In this document: piece after piece, positions 20,054 to 28,863 of the stretch
Numbering within the stretch: position 1 is the stretch's first letter
Layout: every line of letters starts with the position of its first letter
DNA from: Porphyrobacter sp. LM 6
GTDB lineage: Bacteria > Pseudomonadota > Alphaproteobacteria > Sphingomonadales > Sphingomonadaceae
Assembly: GCF_001720465.1 (NCBI RefSeq)
Contig: NZ_CP017113.1
Coordinates: forward strand, 1,922,001 to 1,986,000
Reading direction: 5' to 3'
DNA length: 64,000 nt
Translations under genes and position numbers: made by a program
The notes under the pieces: model-generated
Told to the model about the DNA's origin: nothing
Databases searched by the model: none
Seen by the model: only the letters and a program-made list of their open reading frames with translations

Positions 20054-20962
20054 CTACTTGACCCGGGTGACAGTGATGCCCTTTTGCGCAAGGTAATCCT
20101 GCACACTCTTGGCACCAGCAAGGTGGCCCGCCCCAACTGCGATGAACACGGTACCGGGGGTGTCGAGGCGGGTGTCGATCCAGCCGGCCCAATTGGCGTT
20201 GCGGCTGTAGAGCAGGGCTTCGGCGACCTTGGGGTCACTCATCCCTTCGTTCATCACGGCAGCCAGTTCTTCCGCGTCGCCTTCGGCCCATTCGACCACC
20301 ATTCGGTCAAGCATCGGCTTGGTCTGATCCATGTTGGTGACCGCCTCCATCAGGAAGCTGACCTGGGCATCCTGCGACATCGAATCAAAGATGCCGAGCT
20401 GAAATTCGGCCGTTTCCAGGGCACCCTGCGGCTTGTCACCAGCCTTGCTGAGCAGCACCTTTTCGACTCCGCTATCGGGATTGTAGCCCTGCTGCATGAG
20501 CGGCAGCAGCGACACCGTCAGCCCCGCGAGCCAAGGCTTGAATGCATCGAATGCTGCGGGCGGCAGCCCCAATTTGCCAAGCGCGGCTTCGTAGCTAGCG
20601 GCCTGTTCCGTCGTAAGCAGCGATCGCAACGAGGTGCCGGGGGTAAGCATACCCTTAGCGATGGTGAGTTGCTGAAGTTGGGCTTCGCTGCCCTTGTCCA
20701 TCGGGATTTCGGTGACGATCGTATCCGATCCTGCCAGCGCACCGGCAATGGTGTCGTCATACCAGTTCACACCTTCGGGCAGTACGTGGACGGTACCGAA
20801 AAGGTAAATCGTGGTGTCTTCGTCAGCGACTTTCCACAGCGCCGGGCCTTTTGCTGGCGCGGCCGCAGCCGCATGGGCCGCGTGACCATCGGCCATCGCC
20901 GGCGTGGCCGCAAGCAGTGCGATCGGGGAGGCGGCAAGAGCAAAGAAAGAGGCAAGCTTCAT
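20054..20962 (-). CDS. TraB/GumN family periplasmic protein (paralogue)
   Basis: A 302-residue protein with a cleavable signal peptide (ASPIALLAATPAMA, residues about 10-24) and the same two GxxH motifs as its neighbour: LFGTVHVLPEGVNWY and VGAGHLAGAKSV. The arrangement and similar length indicate a tandem duplication, one copy soluble in the periplasm and one lipid-anchored. Function unknown; metal-dependent proteolysis is suggested only by family. Confidence 0.85.
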   Translation of the reverse strand: MKLASFFALAASPIALLAATPAMADGHAAHAAAAAPAKGPALWKVADEDTTIYLFGTVHVLPEGVNWYDDTIAGALAGSDTIVTEIPMDKGSEAQLQQLTIAKGMLTPGTSLRSLLTTEQAASYEAALGKLGLPPAAFDAFKPWLAGLTVSLLPLMQQGYNPDSGVEKVLLSKAGDKPQGALETAEFQLGIFDSMSQDAQVSFLMEAVTNMDQTKPMLDRMVVEWAEGDAEELAAVMNEGMSDPKVAEALLYSRNANWAGWIDTRLDTPGTVFIAVGAGHLAGAKSVQDYLAQKGITVTRVK

Positions 20963-21038
20963 CGGATGGTCCTTTCGTGAAGGGGGTAAGTGTGCAGTGT
21001 GTTGTTACAAGGTCAAGAAATCAATGCTCTAAGGCTGC

Positions 21039-21491
21039 TCAACTGCGCCACCATGCATAGGCATAGGCGACCGACATCCCGCCAAACCCAAGCAGCCAGA
21101 CCCCGAACGGGGTAGGCGGCCCGCCGATGCCACCGGCGTGGAGCACAGCCCACATCGGAAAGCCCGCCAGCACCGCGGTGCAGCCACCGGCAAAGGCAAT
21201 AAGGTTCCATTCGCGCTTCAGTTCATCGATAGTGCGAAAGCCGTAGAGCGGCAGGATCCCGAACCCGAACAGCAGCAGTACCGCGAGCAGGATCGCGACC
21301 GGCGGATCGAGCGCGAGCTTGTCCCATTCATTGCTGAACAGGCTGCCGTCGCCGCGGTCGGACATGGCGGTGATCGCGCCGATCACCCCGCCGACAAGCC
21401 CGGCGAAAGCGATATATAGCGCCTGTTTGCGGTTGCGCTGGCGGACGCGGGCTTCTCCCGTTCCGGTTCCGGCGTTGTCAGAATGGGTCAT
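21039..21491 (-). CDS. Small membrane protein in XRE-coupled operon (distal)
   Basis: A 150-residue protein with a charged N-terminus (about 23 residues) and four membrane helices: ALYIAFAGLVGGVIGAI, PPVAILLAVLLLFGFGI, NLIAFAGGCTAVLAGF and FGVWLLGFGGMSVAYAY. Its start overlaps the stop of the small XRE regulator by 4 bp (ATGA), so it is probably translationally coupled. No known domain. The layout is that of regulator-membrane cassettes in which the membrane protein may modulate the regulator; that is inference. Confidence 0.78.
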   Translation of the reverse strand: MTHSDNAGTGTGEARVRQRNRKQALYIAFAGLVGGVIGAITAMSDRGDGSLFSNEWDKLALDPPVAILLAVLLLFGFGILPLYGFRTIDELKREWNLIAFAGGCTAVLAGFPMWAVLHAGGIGGPPTPFGVWLLGFGGMSVAYAYAWWRS

Positions 21492-21688
21492 GCATGGTCT
21501 CCATCGTCGAAGATCTCCTCGATCGACATGTCAAACAGACGTGCGATCCGGAAGGCGAGGGGAAGGGAAGGGTCATGTTTGCCGGTCTCGATTGCATTCA
21601 CGGCCTGGCGCGAGACATCGAGCCGTCCGGCCAGCTCCGCCTGCGACCAATCTCGCTCCGCGCGCAGCACCTTGAGTCTGTTTTTCAT
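21488..21688 (-). CDS. XRE/Cro-family transcriptional regulator (YozG-like, HTH only)
   Basis: A 66-residue protein that is essentially one helix-turn-helix domain: LRAERDWSQAELAGRLDVS, RQAVNAIETGKHDPSL, PLAFRIARLFDMSIEEIF. The ATG at 21688 overlaps the upstream membrane-gene stop by 4 bp, and an earlier in-frame start is less likely. It lies between two small four-helix membrane proteins in one coupled operon. Repeated CTGAC-type sequences upstream of the first gene are candidate operators. Confidence 0.9.
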   Translation of the reverse strand: MKNRLKVLRAERDWSQAELAGRLDVSRQAVNAIETGKHDPSLPLAFRIARLFDMSIEEIFDDGDHA

Positions 21689-22071
21689 CGCAAGTCTCGC
21701 AGCCAACGGATGTGGAAGCCGGCATAGAAGGCGATGATCGCTGCCAAACCCGCGGCTTCCGCCGGAATGTCCTGGCCGCTGCCGTTGCCGGTGTAGCCAT
21801 CATAAACGCCTTCCGCGAAGGGGATCACCAGGAAGGCCAGCACCACCACAACGAAGGCGAGTGACGTGCCGGAGCGCCAGAGTTCCTCGAGATATTCGTC
21901 CCGCAGGCGCCGCATCAGCAGCGCGGCGAGCGGGGCGATCATGACCCCCATGCTCACGCCCTTGATGAAATCGGGCAGCGCAAGCCCGAAGGTCAGCAGC
22001 ACACCCGCAGCACCAAGAGCGCCGCAATGGGCCATGATGAGATAGAGGCGGGTTCGTTCGGCGAGGGTCAT
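21685..22071 (-). CDS. Small membrane protein in XRE-coupled operon (proximal)
   Basis: A 128-residue protein with four membrane helices: LIMAHCGALGAAGVLLTFG, GVSMGVMIAPLAALLM, LAFVVVVLAFLVIPFA and AAGLAAIIAFYAGFHI. The short cytosolic segment RRLRDEYLEELWRSGT separates helices two and three. It is the first gene of the three-gene operon; its stop overlaps the XRE start by 4 bp. No family is recognised. Confidence 0.75.
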   Translation of the reverse strand: MTLAERTRLYLIMAHCGALGAAGVLLTFGLALPDFIKGVSMGVMIAPLAALLMRRLRDEYLEELWRSGTSLAFVVVVLAFLVIPFAEGVYDGYTGNGSGQDIPAEAAGLAAIIAFYAGFHIRWLRDLR

Positions 22072-22087
22072 TTGTTGCTCAGTCTGT

Positions 22088-22166
22088 GTCAGGTATGCCT
22101 GACTATATGTCGCGATTCGCTGACTATGTCAAGCAGACCTGACTTTGTGTCTTCAAGACCTGACCT
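22088..22166 (-). promoter_or_regulatory. Cluster of CTGAC repeats and promoter-like site upstream of the XRE operon
   Basis: On the plus strand CTGAC recurs in (C/G)CTGAC units at 22098, 22119, 22138 and 22159, spaced 19-21 bp, about two helical turns. Two of them form inverted repeats: GTCAGG-TATG-CCTGAC at 22088-22103 and TGAC-TAT-GTCA at 22121-22131. On the minus strand TTGACA (22132-22127) with a TATAGT/CATATA-like box about 17-19 bp downstream lies inside the cluster. The layout fits autoregulation of the operon by its XRE protein, which is inference. Confidence 0.5.
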
Positions 22167-22240
22167 GTGCCCGCTTGTCCCCGCCGTCTGCTGCGCTGCG
22201 GCATTGACGCTTTGGGGGTGTTCCGCCATGGCGAGCCGCC

Positions 22241-23170
22241 ATGAGTGCCGCTCCCTCTTTTAGCCCCGCGCCGCGCGATCCTGCGCGTTCGTTTCAGGAC
22301 ATGATCCTGACGCTCCATGACTTCTGGAGCGCCAATGGCTGCGTGATCCTGCAACCCTATGACATGCGGATGGGTGCGGGCACGTTTCACACCGCGACAA
22401 CGCTGCGCGCGCTCGGGCCGGAACCGTGGAATGCCGCTTTCGTCCAGCCGTGCCGCCGTCCCACCGACGGGCGCTATGGCGAGAACCCCAACCGGCTCCA
22501 GCATTACTACCAGTATCAGGTGATCCTGAAGCCTTCGCCGTCTGACATTCAGGAACTCTACCTCAAGAGCCTCAGTGCCATCGGAATCGATCCGCTCGCC
22601 CACGACATCCGCTTTGTCGAGGACGACTGGGAAAGCCCGACGCTCGGCGCATGGGGGCTGGGCTGGGAGGTCTGGTGCGACGGGATGGAAGTTACCCAGT
22701 TCACCTATTTCCAGCAGATGGGCGGCTTTGATTGCAAGCCGGTCGCGGGCGAGCTGACCTACGGGCTCGAGCGTTTGGCGATGTACATCCAGGGCGTCGA
22801 CAACGTTTATGACCTTGCGTTCAACGATCGCGGCGTGACCTATGGCGAGGTCTTCCTGGAGAACGAGCGCCAGATGTCGAAGTGGAACTTCGAGGTCGCT
22901 AACACCGAAGCGCTGTTCGACCACTTCGCCAAGGCCGAGGCCGAGTGCCGCAATGCGCTCGCCGCAGGCGTGCCGATAGCGGCTTACGAGCAGGCGATCG
23001 AGGCCAGCCATGTGTTCAACCTGCTCCAGGCGCGCGGTGTGATCTCCGTGCAGGAACGTGCCAGCTACATGGGCCGCGTGCGCGACCTCGCGCGGTCGTC
23101 GTGCGAGGCTTACGCGCAGAAAATGACGCCGGAATGGGAAGCGAAGTTCCCGGGTTGGAGTCTCGTCTGA
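22241..23170 (+). CDS. glyQ: Glycyl-tRNA synthetase alpha subunit
   Basis: GlyQ is the catalytic subunit of the alpha2beta2 bacterial glycyl-tRNA synthetase. The 309-residue protein shows [56 protein letters not shown] and [18 protein letters not shown], all family hallmarks. The stop codon overlaps the glyS start (TGATG), so the two subunits are translationally coupled. The upstream 169 bp are shared with the divergent XRE operon. Confidence 0.97.
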   Translation: MSAAPSFSPAPRDPARSFQDMILTLHDFWSANGCVILQPYDMRMGAGTFHTATTLRALGPEPWNAAFVQPCRRPTDGRYGENPNRLQHYYQYQVILKPSPSDIQELYLKSLSAIGIDPLAHDIRFVEDDWESPTLGAWGLGWEVWCDGMEVTQFTYFQQMGGFDCKPVAGELTYGLERLAMYIQGVDNVYDLAFNDRGVTYGEVFLENERQMSKWNFEVANTEALFDHFAKAEAECRNALAAGVPIAAYEQAIEASHVFNLLQARGVISVQERASYMGRVRDLARSSCEAYAQKMTPEWEAKFPGWSLV

Positions 23171-25335
23171 TGGCCGACTTCCTGCTCGAACTGCGCTGCG
23201 AGGAAATCCCTGCCCGGATGCAAGCGGGCGCGCGCGCAGAACTCGAAAAGCTGTTCCGGCGCGAGCTGGAGGCTGCGGGCGTTGCCGCTGGTGCGCTCAC
23301 CATCTGGTCGACGCCGCGCCGCCTTGCGCTGATTGCGCGTGGGTTGCCGCTGGCTACCGAGGCAGTGTCCGAGGAAGCCAAGGGGCCGCCCGAAGGCGCG
23401 CCCGATGCTGCGATTGACGGGTTCTGCAAGAAGGCTGGTGTCACCCGCGACCAGCTGGAGCTGCGCGACGTTAAGGGCCGCATGACCTATTTCGCGGTGA
23501 TCGAGCAACCGGGCCGGGCAATGGCCGATGTGCTCGCGGCCGCGATCCCGGCAATCATCCGCGACTTCAGTTGGCCCAAGTCGATGCGCTGGGGCGCGGC
23601 CTCGATTGCGACCGAGAGCCTGCGCTGGGTGCGCCCGCTCTCGGGGATCATCGCGCTGCTCGAAGGCGAAGTGGTGCCCTGCGCCGTCGATGGGATTGCC
23701 TCGGGTCGCGAGACAATTGGCCACCGCTTCCATTCCTCGGGCACGATCAGCATTTCCGGCGCTGACGACTATTTCGCCAAGCTGCGCGAAGCCTTTGTCA
23801 TCGTCTCGCATGACGAGCGTCAGCAGATCATCCGCGACGGCGCGGCGAAGGTTGCTGCTGATGCGGGCCTCATGCTGGTGGCCGACGAAGGGCTGGTGAT
23901 CGAGAACGCGGGCCTCACCGAATGGCCGGTGCCGCTGCTCGGCCGCTTTGACGAGGCTTTCCTCGATGTGCCGCCCGAGGTCATCCAGCTCACCGCGCGG
24001 GTGAACCAGAAGTATTTCGTGTGCGAGGAGAGCGCGGGCAAGCTCGCCAACGCCTTCATCTGCACCGCGAACATCGAAGCGAGCGATCCCGCCGTGGTGA
24101 TCGACGGCAACCGCAAGGTCCTCGCCGCGCGGCTTTCGGATGCGCGGTTCTTCTGGGAGCAGGACCAGAAGACCCCGCTCGCGGTCCACGCCGAGAAGCT
24201 CTCGCGGATCACCTTCCACGAGAAGCTGGGCACCGTCGCCGACAAGGTCGAGCGCGTGGCCAAACTGGCGCGCTGGCTGTGCGAGGAGGGGGTTGTTGCA
24301 GGCGACCCTGCGCTGGCCGAACAGGCCGCGCGGCTGTGCAAGGCCGATCTCGTCACCGAAATGGTCGGCGAATTCCCCGAATTGCAGGGGCTGATGGGTG
24401 GATACTACGCCGCCAAGGAAGGTCTGCCGGTCGAAGTCTCGGACGCGATCCGCGATCACTACAAGCCGGTCGGGCAGGGCGACGATGTGCCCACGGCGCC
24501 GGTGACGGTGGCGGTATCGCTGGCGGATAAGCTTGATACAATTGTCGGCTTCTTCGGCATCGGGGAACAGCCGACCGGTTCGCGCGATCCTTTTGCATTG
24601 CGACGAGCGGCACTCGCCTCGATCCGCTTGATTGAAGGCGGCTTGCGGTTGAACCTTCTTGGTGCCTTGCGTGTTTCCGCCGGTGAGTATCATCGGCAAG
24701 AGATTGACCGTAGATTTGGTGGTCTTGGCTCCTATCTTTCGGAGACCAAGGCGTACGATGACGGTCAGAGCGAAGTTGATCCCTCGGCGGGTCGCTTCCA
24801 CTTCGACCTGAATGTTTGTGGCCAAGAACTCGACTTCTTCGCCGATCGCCTCAAAGTCCAGCAGCGCGAAGCCGGCGTCCGCCACAACCTGATCGACGCC
24901 GTGTTCGCGCTCGGCGGAGAGGATGATCTCGTCCGCCTGCTCGCCCGCGTTCATGCGCTTCAGGCCTTCGTCACCACCGAGGACGGCGCGAACCTCCTTG
25001 CGGGCTACAAGCGGGCGGCGAACATCCTCAAGAAGGAAGCCTTCGAGGGCGGGGAAGGCGCGCAGACGCTTACCTATACTCCCGATCCCGCCGAAGCCGC
25101 GCTGATCGACGCGCTCGCTGCTGCCGCCCCGCGCGCTGCCGAGGCGGTCGAGGCCGAGCGTTTCGCCGATGCCATGGCCGCGCTCGCTACCCTGCGCGCG
25201 CCGATCGACAGGTTCTTTGAAGAGGTGACCGTCAACGACGCGGATGCGAACAAGCGGGCGAGCCGTCTTGCTCTGCTTGCGGCTTTCCGCGATGCGGTCC
25301 ACCGCGTCGCCGATTTCAGCCGGATCGAGGGATAG
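23170..25335 (+). CDS. glyS: Glycyl-tRNA synthetase beta subunit, with an internal insertion
   Basis: GlyS provides tRNA recognition for the heterotetrameric enzyme. The 721-residue protein starts [17 protein letters not shown] and has VSEEAKGPP, DFSWPKSMRW, LVTEMVGEFPELQGLMGGYYA and the C-terminal ADRLKVQQREAGVRHNLIDAVFALGG in separate conserved blocks. Between GLRLNLLGAL and ELDFFADRL (residues about 490-550) there is a stretch longer than usual, with AT-richer codons than the rest of the gene; total length exceeds the E. coli protein (689) by about 30. Nothing suggests loss of function. Confidence 0.95.
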   Translation: MADFLLELRCEEIPARMQAGARAELEKLFRRELEAAGVAAGALTIWSTPRRLALIARGLPLATEAVSEEAKGPPEGAPDAAIDGFCKKAGVTRDQLELRDVKGRMTYFAVIEQPGRAMADVLAAAIPAIIRDFSWPKSMRWGAASIATESLRWVRPLSGIIALLEGEVVPCAVDGIASGRETIGHRFHSSGTISISGADDYFAKLREAFVIVSHDERQQIIRDGAAKVAADAGLMLVADEGLVIENAGLTEWPVPLLGRFDEAFLDVPPEVIQLTARVNQKYFVCEESAGKLANAFICTANIEASDPAVVIDGNRKVLAARLSDARFFWEQDQKTPLAVHAEKLSRITFHEKLGTVADKVERVAKLARWLCEEGVVAGDPALAEQAARLCKADLVTEMVGEFPELQGLMGGYYAAKEGLPVEVSDAIRDHYKPVGQGDDVPTAPVTVAVSLADKLDTIVGFFGIGEQPTGSRDPFALRRAALASIRLIEGGLRLNLLGALRVSAGEYHRQEIDRRFGGLGSYLSETKAYDDGQSEVDPSAGRFHFDLNVCGQELDFFADRLKVQQREAGVRHNLIDAVFALGGEDDLVRLLARVHALQAFVTTEDGANLLAGYKRAANILKKEAFEGGEGAQTLTYTPDPAEAALIDALAAAAPRAAEAVEAERFADAMAALATLRAPIDRFFEEVTVNDADANKRASRLALLAAFRDAVHRVADFSRIEG

Positions 25336-25371
25336 CGCCTCACCTTCTCTACCTCTCACGCGGGAAGTGCC

Positions 25372-28044
25372 ATGACATTGAAGACGGTCTATGTTTTCGG
25401 AGGGAAAGCCGACCACTCCGACCCGCGCCAGAAGGACAAGACCGTCGTCGGCGGCAAGGGCGCGAACCTGGCCGAGATGGCGAGCATCGGCCTGCCGGTG
25501 CCCCCGGGCTTCACCATCACCACCGAGGAATGCATTGCCTATCTGAAGGATGGCGCAGACTTTTCGGACGGTTTGCGAAGTGCAGTCGCCACCGCGCTTG
25601 CCCATGTCGAGGCCACCGTCGGCAAGAATTTCGGCGATGCCGCCGATCCGTTGCTTGTCTCGGTGCGCTCGGGCGCGCGGGTTTCGATGCCGGGTATGAT
25701 GGACACCGTGCTCAACCTCGGCCTCAATGATGCGACGGTTGAAGGGCTGGCGACGTCTTCGGGCGATGCGCGGTTTGCGTGGGATTCCTACCGCCGTTTC
25801 ATCCAGATGTATTCGGACGTGGTGCTCGGGCTCGATCACGGGCTGTTCGAGGAAGCGCTCGAGATCGCCAAGGAAGACAAGGGCTTCTATAACGATACAG
25901 AGATGAACGCGGCCGATTGGCAGGCGCTCGTTCATGAATACAAGGGCTTGGTCGAGGAGGAACTCGGCCGCCCGTTTCCGCAGGACGTCCACGAACAGTT
26001 GTGGGGCGCGATCCGTGCGGTGTTCGACAGCTGGGATTCGGACCGCGCCAAGGTCTATCGCCGCCTGAACGACATTCCGGGCGACTGGGGCACGGCAGTC
26101 AACGTGCAGGCGATGGTGTTCGGCAATATGGGCGAAACCAGCGCCACCGGCGTTGCCTTCACCCGCGATCCGGCCACCGGCACACGCGCCTATTACGGCG
26201 AATATCTGATCAACGCGCAGGGCGAGGACGTGGTCGCGGGTATCCGCACGCCGCAATATCTCACCCGGGCCGCGCGTGAGGCGGCTGGGGCCAAGCCGCT
26301 CTCGATGGAAGAGGCGCTGCCTGAGGCTTACGCCGAGCTCGCCCGCGTATTCGACCTGCTCGAGCTGCACTACAAGGACATGCAGGACATCGAGTTCACC
26401 GTCGAACGCGGCAAGCTGTGGATGCTCCAGACGCGCTCGGGCAAGCGTACCGCCAAGGCTGCGCTCAAGATGGCGGTCGATATGGTCGGCGAAGGCCTGA
26501 TCGACGAGCGCGAGGCCGTGCGCCGGGTCGATCCGATGGCATTGGACCAGCTGCTCCACCCGACGCTCGATCCCAAGGCCGAGCGGCATGTGCTGACGAC
26601 CGGCCTGCCGGCGTCGCCGGGGGCTGCCGCGGGCAAGATCGTGCTCGATGCCGATACCGCCGAGCAATGGGCCGGGCGCGGCGAGAAGGTGATTCTTGTC
26701 CGCGTCGAAACCTCGCCCGAAGACATTCACGGTATGCACGCCGCGCAAGGCATTCTCACCGCGCGCGGCGGGATGACCAGCCACGCGGCGGTGGTCGCGC
26801 GCGGGATGGGCCGGCCTTGTGTTTCTGGCGCGGGAGCCGTCTCGATCGACCGCGCCTCGCGCACCCTTCGCATCGGGTCGACCGAACTGAAAGAAGGCGA
26901 TGCCATCACCCTCGACGGGGCGACCGGGCAGGTGATGCTCGGCATCGTGCCGACGGTCGAGCCGGAGCTGGCGGGCGATTTCGGCACGCTGATGGTCTGG
27001 GCCGACAAGTTGCGCCGGATGCGCGTGCGTACCAATGCTGAAACGCCCGACGACTGCCGTATGGCGCGCCAGTTCGGCGCCGAGGGCATTGGGCTATGCC
27101 GCACCGAGCACATGTTCTTCGAGGCAAGCCGCATCAGCGCCGTGCGCCAGATGATCCTCGCGGAGGACGAAGCGGGGCGCCGCCGTGCGCTCGACAAGCT
27201 GCTGCCCGAACAGCGCGCCGATTTCACCGCGATCTTCGAGGTGATGGCGGGCCTGCCGTGCACCATCCGCCTGCTCGATCCGCCGCTGCACGAATTCCTG
27301 CCGCATGCCGACGAGGAGTTCGCCGAGCTGGCGGACGCGACGGGGCTCGGGGTGGACCACCTCAAGCGCCGCGCCGGCGAGTTGCACGAATTCAACCCGA
27401 TGCTTGGCCACCGTGGTTGCCGTCTGGGGATCACCTTCCCCGATATCTACGCGATGCAGGCGCGCGCGATCTTCGAGGCGGCTTGCGCGGTGAAGCAGGC
27501 GTCGGGCGAGGCACCGCTGCCCGAAATCATGATCCCGCTGGTTGCCACCAAGCGCGAGCTCGCGATCCTCAAGGCGCTGGTCGACAAGGAAGCCGAAGCG
27601 GTCTTCCTCGAAACCGGCGTGCGCGTGGACTATCTCGTCGGCACGATGATCGAACTGCCGCGTGCCGCGCTGATGGCGGGCGAGATCGCCGAAGAGGGCG
27701 CGTTCTTCTCCTTCGGCACCAACGACCTCACGCAGACCACGCTGGGCGTCAGCCGAGACGATGCGGCGCGGTTCCTGTCGGTCTATGTCGACAAGGGCAT
27801 CTTCCCGCGCGATCCGTTCGTCAGCCTCGATATCGAAGGCGTCGGCCAGTTGGTCGAAATCGCGGCGGAGCGGGGCAGGGCGACCCGGCCCGACATCAAG
27901 CTCGGCATCTGCGGCGAGCATGGCGGGGACCCGGCAAGCATCGCCTTCTGCGAGAGCGTCGGCCTCGATTACGTCAGCGCCTCGCCCTACCGCGTGCCGA
28001 TCGCTCGGCTTGCGGCGGCTCAGGCAGCGTTGAAGAAGGCCTAA
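25372..28044 (+). CDS. ppdK: Pyruvate, phosphate dikinase
   Basis: PPDK interconverts pyruvate, ATP and phosphate with phosphoenolpyruvate, AMP and diphosphate. The 890-residue protein has the N-terminal ATP-grasp part (VVGGKGANLAEMASIGLPVP, SMPGMMDTVLNLGLND), the phosphohistidine domain with His471 in GGMTSHAAVVARG, and the C-terminal barrel with IGLCRTEHMF, GHRGCRLGI, SFGTNDLTQ and the catalytic Cys847 in GICGEHGGDP. It stands alone 36 bp after glyS and overlaps a convergent methyltransferase gene by 4 bp. It probably serves gluconeogenesis. Confidence 0.97.
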   Translation: MTLKTVYVFGGKADHSDPRQKDKTVVGGKGANLAEMASIGLPVPPGFTITTEECIAYLKDGADFSDGLRSAVATALAHVEATVGKNFGDAADPLLVSVRSGARVSMPGMMDTVLNLGLNDATVEGLATSSGDARFAWDSYRRFIQMYSDVVLGLDHGLFEEALEIAKEDKGFYNDTEMNAADWQALVHEYKGLVEEELGRPFPQDVHEQLWGAIRAVFDSWDSDRAKVYRRLNDIPGDWGTAVNVQAMVFGNMGETSATGVAFTRDPATGTRAYYGEYLINAQGEDVVAGIRTPQYLTRAAREAAGAKPLSMEEALPEAYAELARVFDLLELHYKDMQDIEFTVERGKLWMLQTRSGKRTAKAALKMAVDMVGEGLIDEREAVRRVDPMALDQLLHPTLDPKAERHVLTTGLPASPGAAAGKIVLDADTAEQWAGRGEKVILVRVETSPEDIHGMHAAQGILTARGGMTSHAAVVARGMGRPCVSGAGAVSIDRASRTLRIGSTELKEGDAITLDGATGQVMLGIVPTVEPELAGDFGTLMVWADKLRRMRVRTNAETPDDCRMARQFGAEGIGLCRTEHMFFEASRISAVRQMILAEDEAGRRRALDKLLPEQRADFTAIFEVMAGLPCTIRLLDPPLHEFLPHADEEFAELADATGLGVDHLKRRAGELHEFNPMLGHRGCRLGITFPDIYAMQARAIFEAACAVKQASGEAPLPEIMIPLVATKRELAILKALVDKEAEAVFLETGVRVDYLVGTMIELPRAALMAGEIAEEGAFFSFGTNDLTQTTLGVSRDDAARFLSVYVDKGIFPRDPFVSLDIEGVGQLVEIAAERGRATRPDIKLGICGEHGGDPASIAFCESVGLDYVSASPYRVPIARLAAAQAALKKA

Positions 28045-28808
28045 GTTCCGGCGAGGGATCGCCGCCCGGTGAGGGTGACGATCTCAAAGGTTTCTGGCGT
28101 CTTGCCATCGGCATCGGCGCGCGCGGCAAAGGCGGCGCGGGCGCGGCCGAGAGCGGCCTTGCCAAGCGGTGCTGCGGGCTTGGCCAGTGCATTGCCAAGC
28201 CCTTGATCACGCAAATCGCTCACCAGCCGGTCCAGCGAGGCATAGCGCACGGTCATAGAGTGGGTATCAACCACTGGGTCCTTCCATCCGGCGCGCTGGA
28301 GCAATGCTGGTGCAGCGCGGGCATCGACCATCGGGTGGATACGTGCAGCGGGGCGCTCCGGTTCGGCTGCGAGCATCGCAGCGCGTAAGCTCGAAAGGCT
28401 CTGTCCACCGAGGAAGCTGGCGATCACCAACCCGCCGGGCTTGAGAGCATTACGGACGTGGATCAATGCACCTGGCAGGTCATTCACAGCATCGAGCTGG
28501 CCGATAACTCCGATGAAATCATAGGGGCCGCCCGGCAGCGGCTCGGCGGGGTTCGCGGTCGCGCTGACCATAAGCATGGCGTTGTCGCTTCGAAGATGGT
28601 TCGCCAGCGGCCGGGGGCAGGTGCCGATGACTAGCGAAGCGCGCGGTTCATGGCGAACGAAGGACAGGCGCTCGATCATGTCGTCGCCCATTTCTTCGAG
28701 GAGGAAGGTCGCGGGGACGGACTGGTATTGGCGGCGCGTTGCCGAACGGAACGCGCGGTTCATGCGGCGGGATTCGGAAAAGATCTGGGGAATTGGCGCC
28801 GTGCTCAT
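28041..28808 (-). CDS. Class I SAM-dependent methyltransferase (BioC/NDUFAF5-like)
   Basis: A 255-residue protein resembling the BioC-like methyltransferases found next to comF in many alphaproteobacteria. The Rossmann core is seen from ERLSFVRHEPRASLVIGTCP through DFIGVIGQLDAVNDLPGALIHVRNALKPGGLVIASFLGG. The first glycine-rich SAM loop is weak (VIGTCPRPLA rather than the usual GxGxG), as in the NDUFAF5 relatives. The ATG at 28808 is 55 bp from the divergent comF start. Substrate not known. Confidence 0.8.
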   Translation of the reverse strand: MSTAPIPQIFSESRRMNRAFRSATRRQYQSVPATFLLEEMGDDMIERLSFVRHEPRASLVIGTCPRPLANHLRSDNAMLMVSATANPAEPLPGGPYDFIGVIGQLDAVNDLPGALIHVRNALKPGGLVIASFLGGQSLSSLRAAMLAAEPERPAARIHPMVDARAAPALLQRAGWKDPVVDTHSMTVRYASLDRLVSDLRDQGLGNALAKPAAPLGKAALGRARAAFAARADADGKTPETFEIVTLTGRRSLAGT

Positions 28809-28863
28809 CCTGCCCGCCCTGCCGTGCTTGCCACGCAAGCGCAAGCCGTGCGACAAGCATCGC

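Noticed and set aside
23110..26784. A 1,224-codon open frame on the minus strand across glyS and ppdK
   Set aside because: It is the antisense shadow of two certain genes; the protein is Arg/His/Gly-rich without any domain and spans a gene boundary.
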